A DNA stretch of 46,187 nucleotides, from positions 1 through 46,187 of the forward strand of contig JAKQIT010000143.1 of NCBI GenBank assembly GCA_029556915.1, read 5' to 3'. Under the pieces are notes generated by a model. The model did no database searches and was not told the origin of the DNA. It was given only the letters and a program-made list of their open reading frames with translations. Positions 7,246 through 13,876 of the stretch are shown one piece after another (within the stretch, counting starts at the first letter, position 1; each line of letters opens with the position of its first letter). Position numbers and translations under genes: made by a program. Source of the DNA: Pseudomonadota bacterium (lineage in GTDB: Bacteria; Pseudomonadota; Gammaproteobacteria; Burkholderiales; Methylophilaceae).

Positions 7246-8304
7246 ATGAGTCAGTTTCATTGGTTCAAACCAGAAATATTATGGCTGTTGCCGTTAGCGT
7301 TGTTGCCTTTACTGACGCATGGCATTAAAAGATTTCCATTTCCCAGTTTGCAGGATTGGCCGCAAGATCGCGCTTCTCGGTTATTGCAATGGGCAGCGCG
7401 TGGCTTGGCAAGTTTAGCATTAGTATGCCTGATTATCGCTGCCGCTGCGCCATATCGCGAAGGTGGAGTTACCAGTAAAATCGGCGAAGGCGCGGAAATC
7501 GTGGTCGTGTTGGACAGAAGCGGTAGTATGTCCGAAGGTTTAAAAGGGCGCGATTACAATCGCCAAGCTGCAGAAGCGCATGAATCGGATGCGCATTTTT
7601 TAAGCAAAATCGAGGCCTCTCGTGCTGTTCTACTCAAATTTATGCAAGCACGCCCAGCAGATACTTTTGGTTTGGTGGTGTTTAATGCTGCGCCGATTAG
7701 CGTTGCACCGTTGTCATCTGACCGCGCCCTGCCAGAAGCCGCACTCTTAAGTGCACAAAGTCAAAGCACCGGTTTTACCGCACTAGGGCGAGCTTTGGGC
7801 TTGGCATTAGATTATTTTGAAGGAAGACCTCACACCGCCACACGCTTGATTTTGCTGGTATCAGACGGCGACGCCTTAATTGAGGAAGAAGATCAGCAAA
7901 TTCTCAAACAGGCTTTTGCCCGCCAACGTGCGCAACTAATGTGGATTTACGTGCGTGGCGAGCGTGAGTTGAGCATTTTAGACTCTGTCATTGCGGGTGA
8001 TAACGAATATATTACCCAAGCCGACAAAGATTATGCCGCGCGCAAACAATCAGCCAGTATGCATGAAGTCTTCGGGCAGTTGGGCGTGCCATACCAAGCG
8101 TTTGAGGTCGATAGCGAAGAGGGTTTTAACAGCGCGATTGCTGCCGTTTCGCACGCCACCAACAAACCGACCCGTTATGAATATCGATTGCCGCGTCAGG
8201 ATTTTGGGCAATATTTTTACATACTCACCCTGATGCTTTTGGCCGCGATGTTTTGGCTAAAGAAATCAGAAATTCAGTTTTGGAGGCCGCATCATGCGCA
8301 TTAA
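7246..8304 (+). CDS. mxaC: MxaC, VWA-domain methanol dehydrogenase maturation protein
   Basis: A 352-residue BatA-like membrane protein. Hydrophobic segments lie at about 10-25 (LWLLPLALLPLL) and 56-74 (LASLALVCLIIAAAAP). The VWA domain, about 85-290, has a perfect metal site DRSGS in VVVLDRSGSMSEG. It also has the second-site Thr region STGFTALGRALG and the acidic strand LILLVSDGDALIEEED. A C-terminal TM helix (FYILTLMLLAAMFWL) closes it. The topology places the VWA domain between membrane segments, as in other MoxR-partner VWA proteins. The ribosome site is GGGTGAG just before the ATG. Its end overlaps mxaK by 11 bases. Confidence 0.92.
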   Translation: MSQFHWFKPEILWLLPLALLPLLTHGIKRFPFPSLQDWPQDRASRLLQWAARGLASLALVCLIIAAAAPYREGGVTSKIGEGAEIVVVLDRSGSMSEGLKGRDYNRQAAEAHESDAHFLSKIEASRAVLLKFMQARPADTFGLVVFNAAPISVAPLSSDRALPEAALLSAQSQSTGFTALGRALGLALDYFEGRPHTATRLILLVSDGDALIEEEDQQILKQAFARQRAQLMWIYVRGERELSILDSVIAGDNEYITQADKDYAARKQSASMHEVFGQLGVPYQAFEVDSEEGFNSAIAAVSHATNKPTRYEYRLPRQDFGQYFYILTLMLLAAMFWLKKSEIQFWRPHHAH

Positions 8305-8881
8305 GTTGTTTTTTCTGCGTTATGCCGCCAGAATATTAGCCGTGTTTACCTTGGTATTTTTTGCACTTGCTTTTTGGCAGGGTTATGCATGGAGAGAAGC
8401 GCTGGCAGGAAATGTAGCACTTGTTAATCGTAGTTTAGCAAAACATACAGTGAACCCGAGCGATCATTGGCAGGCATACGGCATTGGCTATTTGCAGGCG
8501 GCAGATAACAAGCCACAACTTGCGGCGCGGGCGTTCACATATGCTGAGGCCTCAAATGACTCAGAAATTCGTGCGCGTGCCAAATATGCTTTAGGCAATC
8601 TTTATTTTGGCCTGGCTATGAAATCAGCCAATATCGAAGCAGGAGGTGCTCATCAGCAAGCTGTTGCGCAAATCGAGTTGGCACGTGAGGCTTACAAAGG
8701 CGCGATACGGCTAAAACCAGAGCTTTATGATGCGCGCTATAACTTGGAGTTGTTAGACAGGCGTAGTCCAGAACGACGCACGATGGCATGGAAAGCAGAA
8801 ACAGATGGCGTGACTCTACAGCCTTTCAAACGCAATGGTACCGCGATGATGAGAGACAATGCGCGGCGGGGACTTCCGTAA
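8294..8881 (+). CDS. mxaK: MxaK, small methanol dehydrogenase accessory protein
   Basis: A 195-residue protein with one N-terminal TM helix (ILAVFTLVFFALAFWQGYAW, about 14-33) and a helical body. The body has TPR-like phrasing (AARAFTYAEASNDSEIRARAKYALGNLYF and AREAYKGAIRLKPELYDARYNLELLDRR are read as two hairpins). In the mxa system MxaK is required for active methanol dehydrogenase but its chemistry is unknown. The gene overlaps mxaC by 11 bases and stops six bases before mxaL, which supports one operon. The call rests mainly on gene order RSACKL and on length. Confidence 0.88.
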   Translation: MRIKLFFLRYAARILAVFTLVFFALAFWQGYAWREALAGNVALVNRSLAKHTVNPSDHWQAYGIGYLQAADNKPQLAARAFTYAEASNDSEIRARAKYALGNLYFGLAMKSANIEAGGAHQQAVAQIELAREAYKGAIRLKPELYDARYNLELLDRRSPERRTMAWKAETDGVTLQPFKRNGTAMMRDNARRGLP

Positions 8882-8887
8882 ACCCCT

Positions 8888-9892
8888 ATGTTGCATAAAT
8901 TTGTCTTTTGGTGGAAACGCTTTTTGCTCGGCGCGCGTCACGCTTGGCAAAACGGCTCCTTATTTTATGTGTTGGCGGCTTTGTTGTTGTTACCAGTGTG
9001 GTTTAACCCTGTCACGCAGCAGCAAAGTTCCGTGCAAGATACACTGTATGTGATTGATATTAGCGAAAGTATGAACGTGCGTGACGTGGATTACCCCAAA
9101 CCGCACAGTGCACGGCTGGAACTTGCCAAGCACGCTGTACGCAGTAGTATGAGCCAGCTAGCATGTGGTTCACGCGTTTCAGTAGGCTTATTTGCTGGCG
9201 ATGAAACCGTTGTACTATTTGAGCCGCTGGAAATCTGCCAGCATTTTCCCGCCATTGAGCAAGTAGTGGCAAGGCTGGATAGCCGCATGCGCTGGATTGG
9301 GGATTCGTGGATCATTCGCGCCATGCTGGGTGGTATTAAAGAAGCGCAAAAACGGAAACTTAACTTGGTGTTCATCTCTGATTTTGATGAAATGCCGCAC
9401 CGTAGCGCACCGCGCCTAACGGATTTGTTGGAGGTAAAAGGCAAGGTCAAGGGTGTGTTACTGGGCGTGGGTGGCGAAGCCCCGCAACCTGTGCCACGTT
9501 TAAACGGTGTGGGTGAAATCATCAGTTATTGGACACCTGAAGAAGCTGTGCTTGAAGGCAACCACCCCAATTTGCTATCTTATGTTAAAGAACTCAAACC
9601 GGGAGAAAAGGCTCCGGATGGTGTGCTAGATGAAGTGGGCGAGCATTTATCCGCATTTAACCGTAGCATGATGCAATCTACTGCCGCTGCAGCTACGATG
9701 GATTTTTTGCATATTAAAAGGCCACAGGAAGCTTTACCCATATTGCAAAACGTGAGTTACCAAAAAGAGGCACTTGCTGAACGCGATGCGCGATGGTTAT
9801 ATACATTACCAGCGATATTCCTGATTTTAATTGGCTGGTTTTGGCAAAAACTATCGAGAATATTCACTAGGAATTTTTATTTCCGATTTTGA
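8888..9892 (+). CDS. mxaL: MxaL, VWA-domain methanol dehydrogenase maturation protein, with altered C-terminus
   Basis: A 334-residue membrane VWA protein. An N-terminal TM helix (LFYVLAALLLLPVWF) precedes a VWA domain with an intact DISES metal site (YVIDISESMNV, about residue 57) and an acidic strand LNLVFISDFDEMP near residue 155. A C-terminal TM helix (LYTLPAIFLILIGWFW) is present. The last residues after KLSRIF are encoded, out of frame, by the start of a second mxaL-like fragment, so the normal tail appears to have been replaced at a recombination joint near 9870. The domain and both helices are complete, so function is probably kept. Confidence 0.9.
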   Translation: MLHKFVFWWKRFLLGARHAWQNGSLFYVLAALLLLPVWFNPVTQQQSSVQDTLYVIDISESMNVRDVDYPKPHSARLELAKHAVRSSMSQLACGSRVSVGLFAGDETVVLFEPLEICQHFPAIEQVVARLDSRMRWIGDSWIIRAMLGGIKEAQKRKLNLVFISDFDEMPHRSAPRLTDLLEVKGKVKGVLLGVGGEAPQPVPRLNGVGEIISYWTPEEAVLEGNHPNLLSYVKELKPGEKAPDGVLDEVGEHLSAFNRSMMQSTAAAATMDFLHIKRPQEALPILQNVSYQKEALAERDARWLYTLPAIFLILIGWFWQKLSRIFTRNFYFRF

Positions 9893-10336
9893 CGAAATGC
9901 TGCGCCATTCTATACATAGGTTAACTGATCTGATAGAAGTCAAAGGGAAGGCTAAATGGTTATTATTAGGAGTTGGGGTGAAGCACCTCAACCAATCCCG
10001 CGCCTAGATGGAAATAATCAAATTATTGGCTATTGGACTCAAGAAGACGCAGTGCTTGAAGGTAAGTATCCCAACTTGCTCGCTTATGTTAAAACGCTAC
10101 AATCAGGCGAAAAACCGTCAAAATGAACTTTAGATGATGTTAGCGAACACTTGTCAGCTTTTAATCTTAGTTTATTGCAACCGGCTACACAGGCTGGAGC
10201 ATTAGAGTTTACAAAAGTCAAAACCCCAGCCGATGTAATTAGTGCGTTGAAAAAAACGGTGTTTATCAAAAAAGTAGATGGCATAAAGGGATGCACATTA
10301 GATTTTTTCCATAGTCAGGTATGTTGTTCGTGTTAA
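9873..10336 (+). pseudogene. Degenerate second mxaL fragment
   Basis: Starting inside the last codons of mxaL, a second frame encodes FISDFDEM again and continues as a diverged copy of the MxaL middle: RLTDLIEVKGKAK, LLLGVG, EAPQPIPRLDG, IIGYWTQEDAVLEG, YPNLLAYVKTLQSGEK, LDDVSEHLSAFN. I estimate about 60% identity to MxaL residues 158-280. It has lost one base after LLLGVG (near 9977) and has an in-frame TGA near 10124 where the intact copy reads DG. Similarity fades after about 10280, and the C-terminal helix is absent. It also lacks everything before the second acidic strand. The divergence is too large for a recent tandem duplication, so a remnant of an older or foreign mxaL is likely. Confidence 0.85.
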
Positions 10337-10392
10337 TAGATTGGTTCTGGGATTAATTTAATGGAGTTTCCTAACTTATCCTTCTTTATGAG

Positions 10393-10432
10393 TACACCTT
10401 AGGTGTAATTGTGAATTTATCGCACTCGCGAT
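10393..10432. promoter_or_regulatory. Two adjacent palindromes upstream of the cupin gene
   Basis: TACACC-TTA-GGTGTA (10393-10407) is a perfect inverted repeat, and ATCGC-ACTC-GCGAT (10419-10432) is another, their centres about 25 bases apart. They lie 40-80 bases before the cupin start and look like operators or a leader hairpin. No regulator can be named. Confidence 0.4.
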
Positions 10433-10472
10433 TAAATACATCACAGTTAAATCAACCCCGAGGAGAATAGTA

Positions 10473-10826
10473 ATGGCAACAAAAGGCTTTAAATATAAAA
10501 AACAAGCAATCAAAGACCAGCAACCATCGATGAATGTGCCTGGTGTTCCAGCTTGGCTCGGCGATACATTTGTATCAGCTGACAAAGATAAAACAATTTG
10601 TGCAGGCTTCTTCCGTTTGGAAAAAGGCGATAAATTAGTTTATGACTATGATTATGAAGAAATGAAAATTATCGTTGACGGTACTTTTATCATTTCTGAT
10701 GAAACTGGTCAAAAAGTAACTGCAACAATGGGTGATGTATTTTACTTCCCAAGTGGCAGTCGTATTACTTTTGAAACTCCTAACTTTGCAGTAGGATTTT
10801 TCTGCGGCCAACGTGCGCCTTTGTAA
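10473..10826 (+). CDS. Small EutQ-like cupin protein
   Basis: A 117-residue single-domain cupin. It shows the conserved beta-barrel phrasing: YDYEEMKIIVDGTFIISDE in the first half and TMGDVFYFPSGSRITFE in the second (about 63-100). The histidine metal ligands of classic cupins are not present, so it may not bind metal in the usual way. The shape resembles EutQ/DUF861-type cupins that occur near amine degradation genes. AGGAG lies seven bases before the ATG. It converges on the GNAT gene across a shared terminator. Its substrate is unknown; a link to amine use is inferred from position only. Confidence 0.75.
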   Translation: MATKGFKYKKQAIKDQQPSMNVPGVPAWLGDTFVSADKDKTICAGFFRLEKGDKLVYDYDYEEMKIIVDGTFIISDETGQKVTATMGDVFYFPSGSRITFETPNFAVGFFCGQRAPL

Positions 10827-10847
10827 TTCAAATTAGCCTGTCACAAG

Positions 10848-10876
10848 TTACATCTGCAATTTGATTGCAGATGTAA
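10848..10876. terminator. Bidirectional intrinsic terminator
   Basis: A perfect 13-bp stem (10848-10860 with 10864-10876) surrounds a TTG loop between the convergent cupin and GNAT genes. Downstream on the plus strand is an A-rich then T-rich run (ATATTTTTTTAT). Confidence 0.85.
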
Positions 10877-10896
10877 TCGCAAAAGAAAATATTTTT

Positions 10897-11352
10897 TTAT
10901 AAAAATAAGCGCCTTGCTTGTAGTTGAGTTGACTCCCACTTTAGGTGATCGTAATAACCTAGTGCTTTGGTATTTTCTATGTCTACTAATAGCTGCGCGC
11001 GCGTTGCACCGTTATGTTTAGCCCAATCTAATGTGTTTTGTAGTAGTTGCTTACCTATTCCTTGTCCGCGATATTTTACATCAACCACCATATCTTCAAT
11101 CCATGCTGAAGCCGCGCCTTCTGCTGTGGAAATGACTAACTGTGAGGTGACCATACCAATAACCCTACCCGAAGCATTTTTAGCTACTTGGATGTTGGCA
11201 GTAGTGTTGTTTCTAACAAGTAGCTCAAGACCTCTTTTTTGTTTAGAAAAGTCTGGTTTAAAGTCCACTTCAATTGTAAATAAAACTGATAATAAGTTAA
11301 CTAAGTCTGGGATGTCTGACACTTTTGCTTCGCAAAAAAGGATTTTTTCCAT
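10897..11352 (-). CDS. GNAT-family N-acetyltransferase
   Basis: A 151-residue GCN5-related acetyltransferase. The acetyl-CoA loop is KYRGQGIGKQLL (about residues 94-105), preceded by the beta-4 strand WIEDMVVDVKYRG and followed by NTKALGYYDHLKWE, the usual C-terminal motif. The substrate is unknown. It starts seven bases after the HTH-cupin regulator stops, so the two are one transcript. That placement suggests a small amine or an amino-acid intermediate of the methylamine pathway as substrate, but nothing in the sequence proves it. Confidence 0.88.
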   Translation of the reverse strand: MEKILFCEAKVSDIPDLVNLLSVLFTIEVDFKPDFSKQKRGLELLVRNNTTANIQVAKNASGRVIGMVTSQLVISTAEGAASAWIEDMVVDVKYRGQGIGKQLLQNTLDWAKHNGATRAQLLVDIENTKALGYYDHLKWESTQLQARRLFL

Positions 11353-11359
11353 AAATTAA

Positions 11360-11998
11360 TTACTCTTCAGAGTGATTCTTATCTGGCGCATCGTAATGAA
11401 TAATTGCTAGAAATTTAATTGGAGTTTGAATAAAACTTTCGGGTCGGTGCGGAATATCTCCTTGGAAGGTTAGGGAGTCGCCTCTGCTAAGTACAAATGT
11501 TTCTTTTCCAACTCGATACTCAAGTTTTCCCTCAAGCATGTGTATGAATTCAGTTCCAGGGTGCTCAAACGCTGGAAACTCTTCATGAGAATCTTCTAGT
11601 GTGATTAAAAATGGTTCAAAAGTTTTGTGGGGACCTTGATCATACGCTAGTAGATGATAAGTATGACCAACTCGCGTTCCCCTTCTGACCACTTCCATAC
11701 CTTCACCATCTTTAACTAGCTGAGCTGCTCCACGAGGTAAGTTATAATTTTGAAAAAGCTTCGATAAAGTCACCCCTAAAGCATTTGCAAGTTGCTCTAA
11801 CGTTTCAAGGCTAGTGGCGGCTAAGTTATTCTCTATTTTACTCAACATGCCTCGGCTAATGCCTGCGCGCTCTGAAACTTCCGCTATCGTTAAATTATGA
11901 TCTAATCTTAATTGTCGAATGGTTGTGCCTAAATGTCGCCCAAGAGACTTGTTTTGTTCTTCTGCTTTACCTTCTTCAGATTCTTTATATGCGGTCAT
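11360..11998 (-). CDS. HTH-cupin (PuuR-like) transcription regulator of the methylamine region
   Basis: A 212-residue regulator. An XRE-type helix-turn-helix lies at about 25-80 (IRQLRLDHNLTIAEVSERAG, then ISRGMLSKIENN). A C-terminal cupin sensor is at about 130-205 (EEFPAFEHPGTEFIHMLEGK, then GDSLTFQGDIPHRPE). The architecture matches PuuR, which represses the gamma-glutamylated putrescine pathway in E. coli; here the neighbour pathway also runs through a gamma-glutamyl amide. The gene is divergent from the Fae-like gene, and the shared 235-bp gap holds one copy of the paired GTTTCA box found twice more before mgdA. I infer that it controls this region and itself, probably as a repressor. 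The ligand is unknown. Confidence 0.88.
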   Translation of the reverse strand: MTAYKESEEGKAEEQNKSLGRHLGTTIRQLRLDHNLTIAEVSERAGISRGMLSKIENNLAATSLETLEQLANALGVTLSKLFQNYNLPRGAAQLVKDGEGMEVVRRGTRVGHTYHLLAYDQGPHKTFEPFLITLEDSHEEFPAFEHPGTEFIHMLEGKLEYRVGKETFVLSRGDSLTFQGDIPHRPESFIQTPIKFLAIIHYDAPDKNHSEE

Positions 11999-12113
11999 TA
12001 TAATTTTCCGTTGCAGTTATTAAATCGCATATTACTAGAGACTGAGCCAAGCTTGCAAAATAATTCGTATAACTCACTAAAGTTGCACTTAATTACAGTT
12101 ATTTGTGATAAAA

Positions 12114-12140
12114 GTTTCACTAAGTTAATAATTGTTAATG
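12114..12140. promoter_or_regulatory. Paired GTTTCA box in the regulator/Fae-like intergenic region
   Basis: GTTTCAC at 12114 and GTTAATG at 12134 are exactly 20 bp apart. With its flanks, the element matches 19 of 27 bases of the pair at 13780-13806, and both are followed by an A-rich AAAAAC run. It is a candidate operator for the divergent HTH-cupin regulator, controlling the Fae-like gene and possibly the regulator itself. Confidence 0.6.
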
Positions 12141-12233
12141 TATTATAAAAACATATTCAATTTTATTACAGCAATTGAATCAGTAATGTCAGTATTTATG
12201 CCAGATAGTTTTATTGTTTATTAGGAGAGTAAT

Positions 12234-12782
12234 GTGAGTGAACGTATTGTGATGAGAACTGGTGAGGCGCTGGTTGCAGGTGGCCCTCCAGGTACTGCAG
12301 CAGAACCTGAAATCATTATTGGTGAGTTAGATGGACCAGTTGGAACGGCTATTGCCACATTAACAGGCGATCAAGTAGCTGGTCATACACGAGTTTTTGC
12401 AATATTAAATACTGATATACAAGTTCGACCTGTGACGTTGATGGTCAGTAAGGTTACGGTGAAAGAAACCAAATATACCAATATTTTAATGGGTACCGTT
12501 CAAGCTGCGATAGCAAATGGTGTTTTAGATGCAGTACGTGCTGGTGATATTCCTAAAGAGCGTGCAAATGATTTAGGTATTATTGTTTCAGTCTGGCTGA
12601 ATCCAATGGTAACTAAAGATGAAAATTTAGATCATAAAATTTTGTTTGAGATTCATCGTAAAGCCACGGCTACCGCAATTCATAAAGCTATGAATAATAA
12701 GCCTGATATTGATTGGCTGCTCGAAAACCAAGACAAGATTACACATAAGTATTATCAAATGGGTTTGGACGGTAAGCTTTAA
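12234..12782 (+). CDS. Formaldehyde-activating enzyme (Fae) paralogue lacking the catalytic His
   Basis: A 182-residue Fae-fold protein. Authentic Fae condenses formaldehyde with tetrahydromethanopterin. The start motif GEALV (10-14), the strand EIIIG, the segment VTLMVSKVTVKE (matching Fae PNTVMFNKVTIKG), AGDIPKERANDLGIIVSVW and RKATATAIHKAM all align. The residue that should be the catalytic His of Fae (in VAHIDLIIG) is Glu24 in AEPEIIIG, beside a two-residue insertion, so normal catalysis is doubtful. The C-terminus also differs. Translation starts at GTG, with AGGAG six bases upstream. It probably shares control with mgdA through the paired boxes. A formaldehyde or pterin sensor, or a carrier, is possible. 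It ends one base before the convergent deformylase gene. Confidence 0.85.
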   Translation: MSERIVMRTGEALVAGGPPGTAAEPEIIIGELDGPVGTAIATLTGDQVAGHTRVFAILNTDIQVRPVTLMVSKVTVKETKYTNILMGTVQAAIANGVLDAVRAGDIPKERANDLGIIVSVWLNPMVTKDENLDHKILFEIHRKATATAIHKAMNNKPDIDWLLENQDKITHKYYQMGLDGKL

Positions 12783-12783
12783 T

Positions 12784-13593
12784 TTACTTGTTTTTATTTG
12801 CCCATTTAAGACATGTTTCAATAAGGTCGCTAAGCAATGGCTTAAGCTTTAATGCTAACGCTTCGTCATATTTATATGGGGGTTTTTCCTCCATATAGAT
12901 AGACTGGCTCATTTCCAACTGAATTGCATGTATATTTTTTTCAGGCGCCCCATAGTGTCTTGTAATGTATCCACCTTTAAATCGACCGTTAAATACATAG
13001 CTGTAATTCACAGCATTATCAGATTGGATCATCGTTTTTTCGATGGCTTCTTGTAAAGAAATATTGCAAGAGCTTATATTTGCCGTTCCAAAATTTAAAT
13101 CTGGCAGTTTACCGTCAAAGAACCTTGGAACATGAGAGGCGATTGAGTGCGCATCCCAAAGTATCGCTATGCCATGAATGCTATGAATTCTTTCTAACTC
13201 AGCTTTTATTTTTTTATGATATGGCTGCCAATATTGCTTAATTCTTTCTTGTACTTCTTGCTCATTCGGTTGCATATTTTTAAGATAAATTAGCTCTTTC
13301 GAAAAAGTATCAATTGGGCATAAACCAGTCACATCTTGACCTGGGTAAAGCGAAGTATTTTCAGGAGGTCGGTTAAGGTCAATCACATTGCGTGCAAATT
13401 CTGCGTGTAATACAGAAATATCATATTTTTCTACTATGCTATAGAGTAGCGGGAGATGCCAATCTACATCGGGAAGATTCTGAGCGTTGGTCGTTAATCT
13501 ACTTTTGAGTTCATTGGGTAGCGCTGTGCCAACATGGGGCATAGAAATCAAAATCGGTGAGTTTCCGCCGTGAAAATGAAACGTTTCATCCAT
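12784..13593 (-). CDS. N-formylglutamate deformylase (HutG/FGase family)
   Basis: A 269-residue amidohydrolase that cleaves N-formyl-L-glutamate to formate and glutamate. It has the family landmarks PILISMPHVGT, FARNVIDLNRPPEN, ILWDAHSI, FFDGKLPDLNFGT, NGRFKGGYITRHYG and QLEMSQ. These include the metal-binding His/Glu/Asp residues. I chose the ATG at 13593 (MDETFHFHGG) because a GAGGG ribosome site is ten bases upstream; in-frame ATG (13614) and TTG (13620) lie before it. No other hut (histidine) gene is near. Its place between a Fae-like gene and mgdA, sharing the mgdA promoter region, suggests it handles N-formylglutamate arising around N-methylglutamate oxidation. Confidence 0.9.
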   Translation of the reverse strand: MDETFHFHGGNSPILISMPHVGTALPNELKSRLTTNAQNLPDVDWHLPLLYSIVEKYDISVLHAEFARNVIDLNRPPENTSLYPGQDVTGLCPIDTFSKELIYLKNMQPNEQEVQERIKQYWQPYHKKIKAELERIHSIHGIAILWDAHSIASHVPRFFDGKLPDLNFGTANISSCNISLQEAIEKTMIQSDNAVNYSYVFNGRFKGGYITRHYGAPEKNIHAIQLEMSQSIYMEEKPPYKYDEALALKLKPLLSDLIETCLKWANKNK

Positions 13594-13705
13594 CCTAAGT
13601 TTTCCCTCATGCATTAGCAATGTACTACTTTGGTGGTACTACCAAATATCTAAGTTCTCTAAGTTATTAATATCTATAGTAGGAGTTAATAAGACTTTAA
13701 CATAA

Positions 13706-13732
13706 GTTTCATAATAATAAAAAAAGTTTCAT
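13706..13732. promoter_or_regulatory. Paired GTTTCAT box, upstream pair of the mgd promoter
   Basis: Two identical GTTTCAT heptamers start at 13706 and 13726, exactly 20 bp apart. They lie just upstream of the -35-like TTGACT and between the divergent deformylase and mgdA genes, so they could serve either direction. Confidence 0.65.
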
Positions 13733-13739
13733 TTATGTG

Positions 13740-13770
13740 TTGACTTCAATAAATTGATATGGCTTAATAC
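13740..13770 (+). promoter_or_regulatory. Candidate sigma-70 promoter of the mgd-gmaS-mgs operon
   Basis: TTGACT (13740-13745) and TAATAC (13765-13770) are 19 bases apart; TTAATA at 13764 gives 18. The site lies between the two paired boxes, the downstream pair of which would cover the start of transcription. Confidence 0.45.
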
Positions 13771-13779
13771 GTTAACAAA

Positions 13780-13806
13780 GTTTCATACAGATTAAAAAAG
13801 TTTATG
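13780..13806. promoter_or_regulatory. Paired GTTTCA box, downstream pair of the mgd promoter
   Basis: GTTTCAT at 13780 and GTTTATG at 13800 are again exactly 20 bp apart. Position just downstream of the candidate -10 element would suit repression. The sequence after it (ATATTAAAAAC) matches the end of the 12114 element. Confidence 0.65.
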
Positions 13807-13876
13807 ATATTAAAAACACAAAACATGTAACTTAATTAATTCAAAGTTTAAAAATTAGGTTTGATGGAGTTAAGAA

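Noticed and set aside
9893-10336. A separate intact small gene from 10151
   Set aside because: Its translation aligns with MxaL as part of the broken fragment and begins at a TTG in the middle of it.
13583-13589. A further GTTTCAT near the deformylase start
   Set aside because: It is inside the coding sequence and has no partner 20 bp away.
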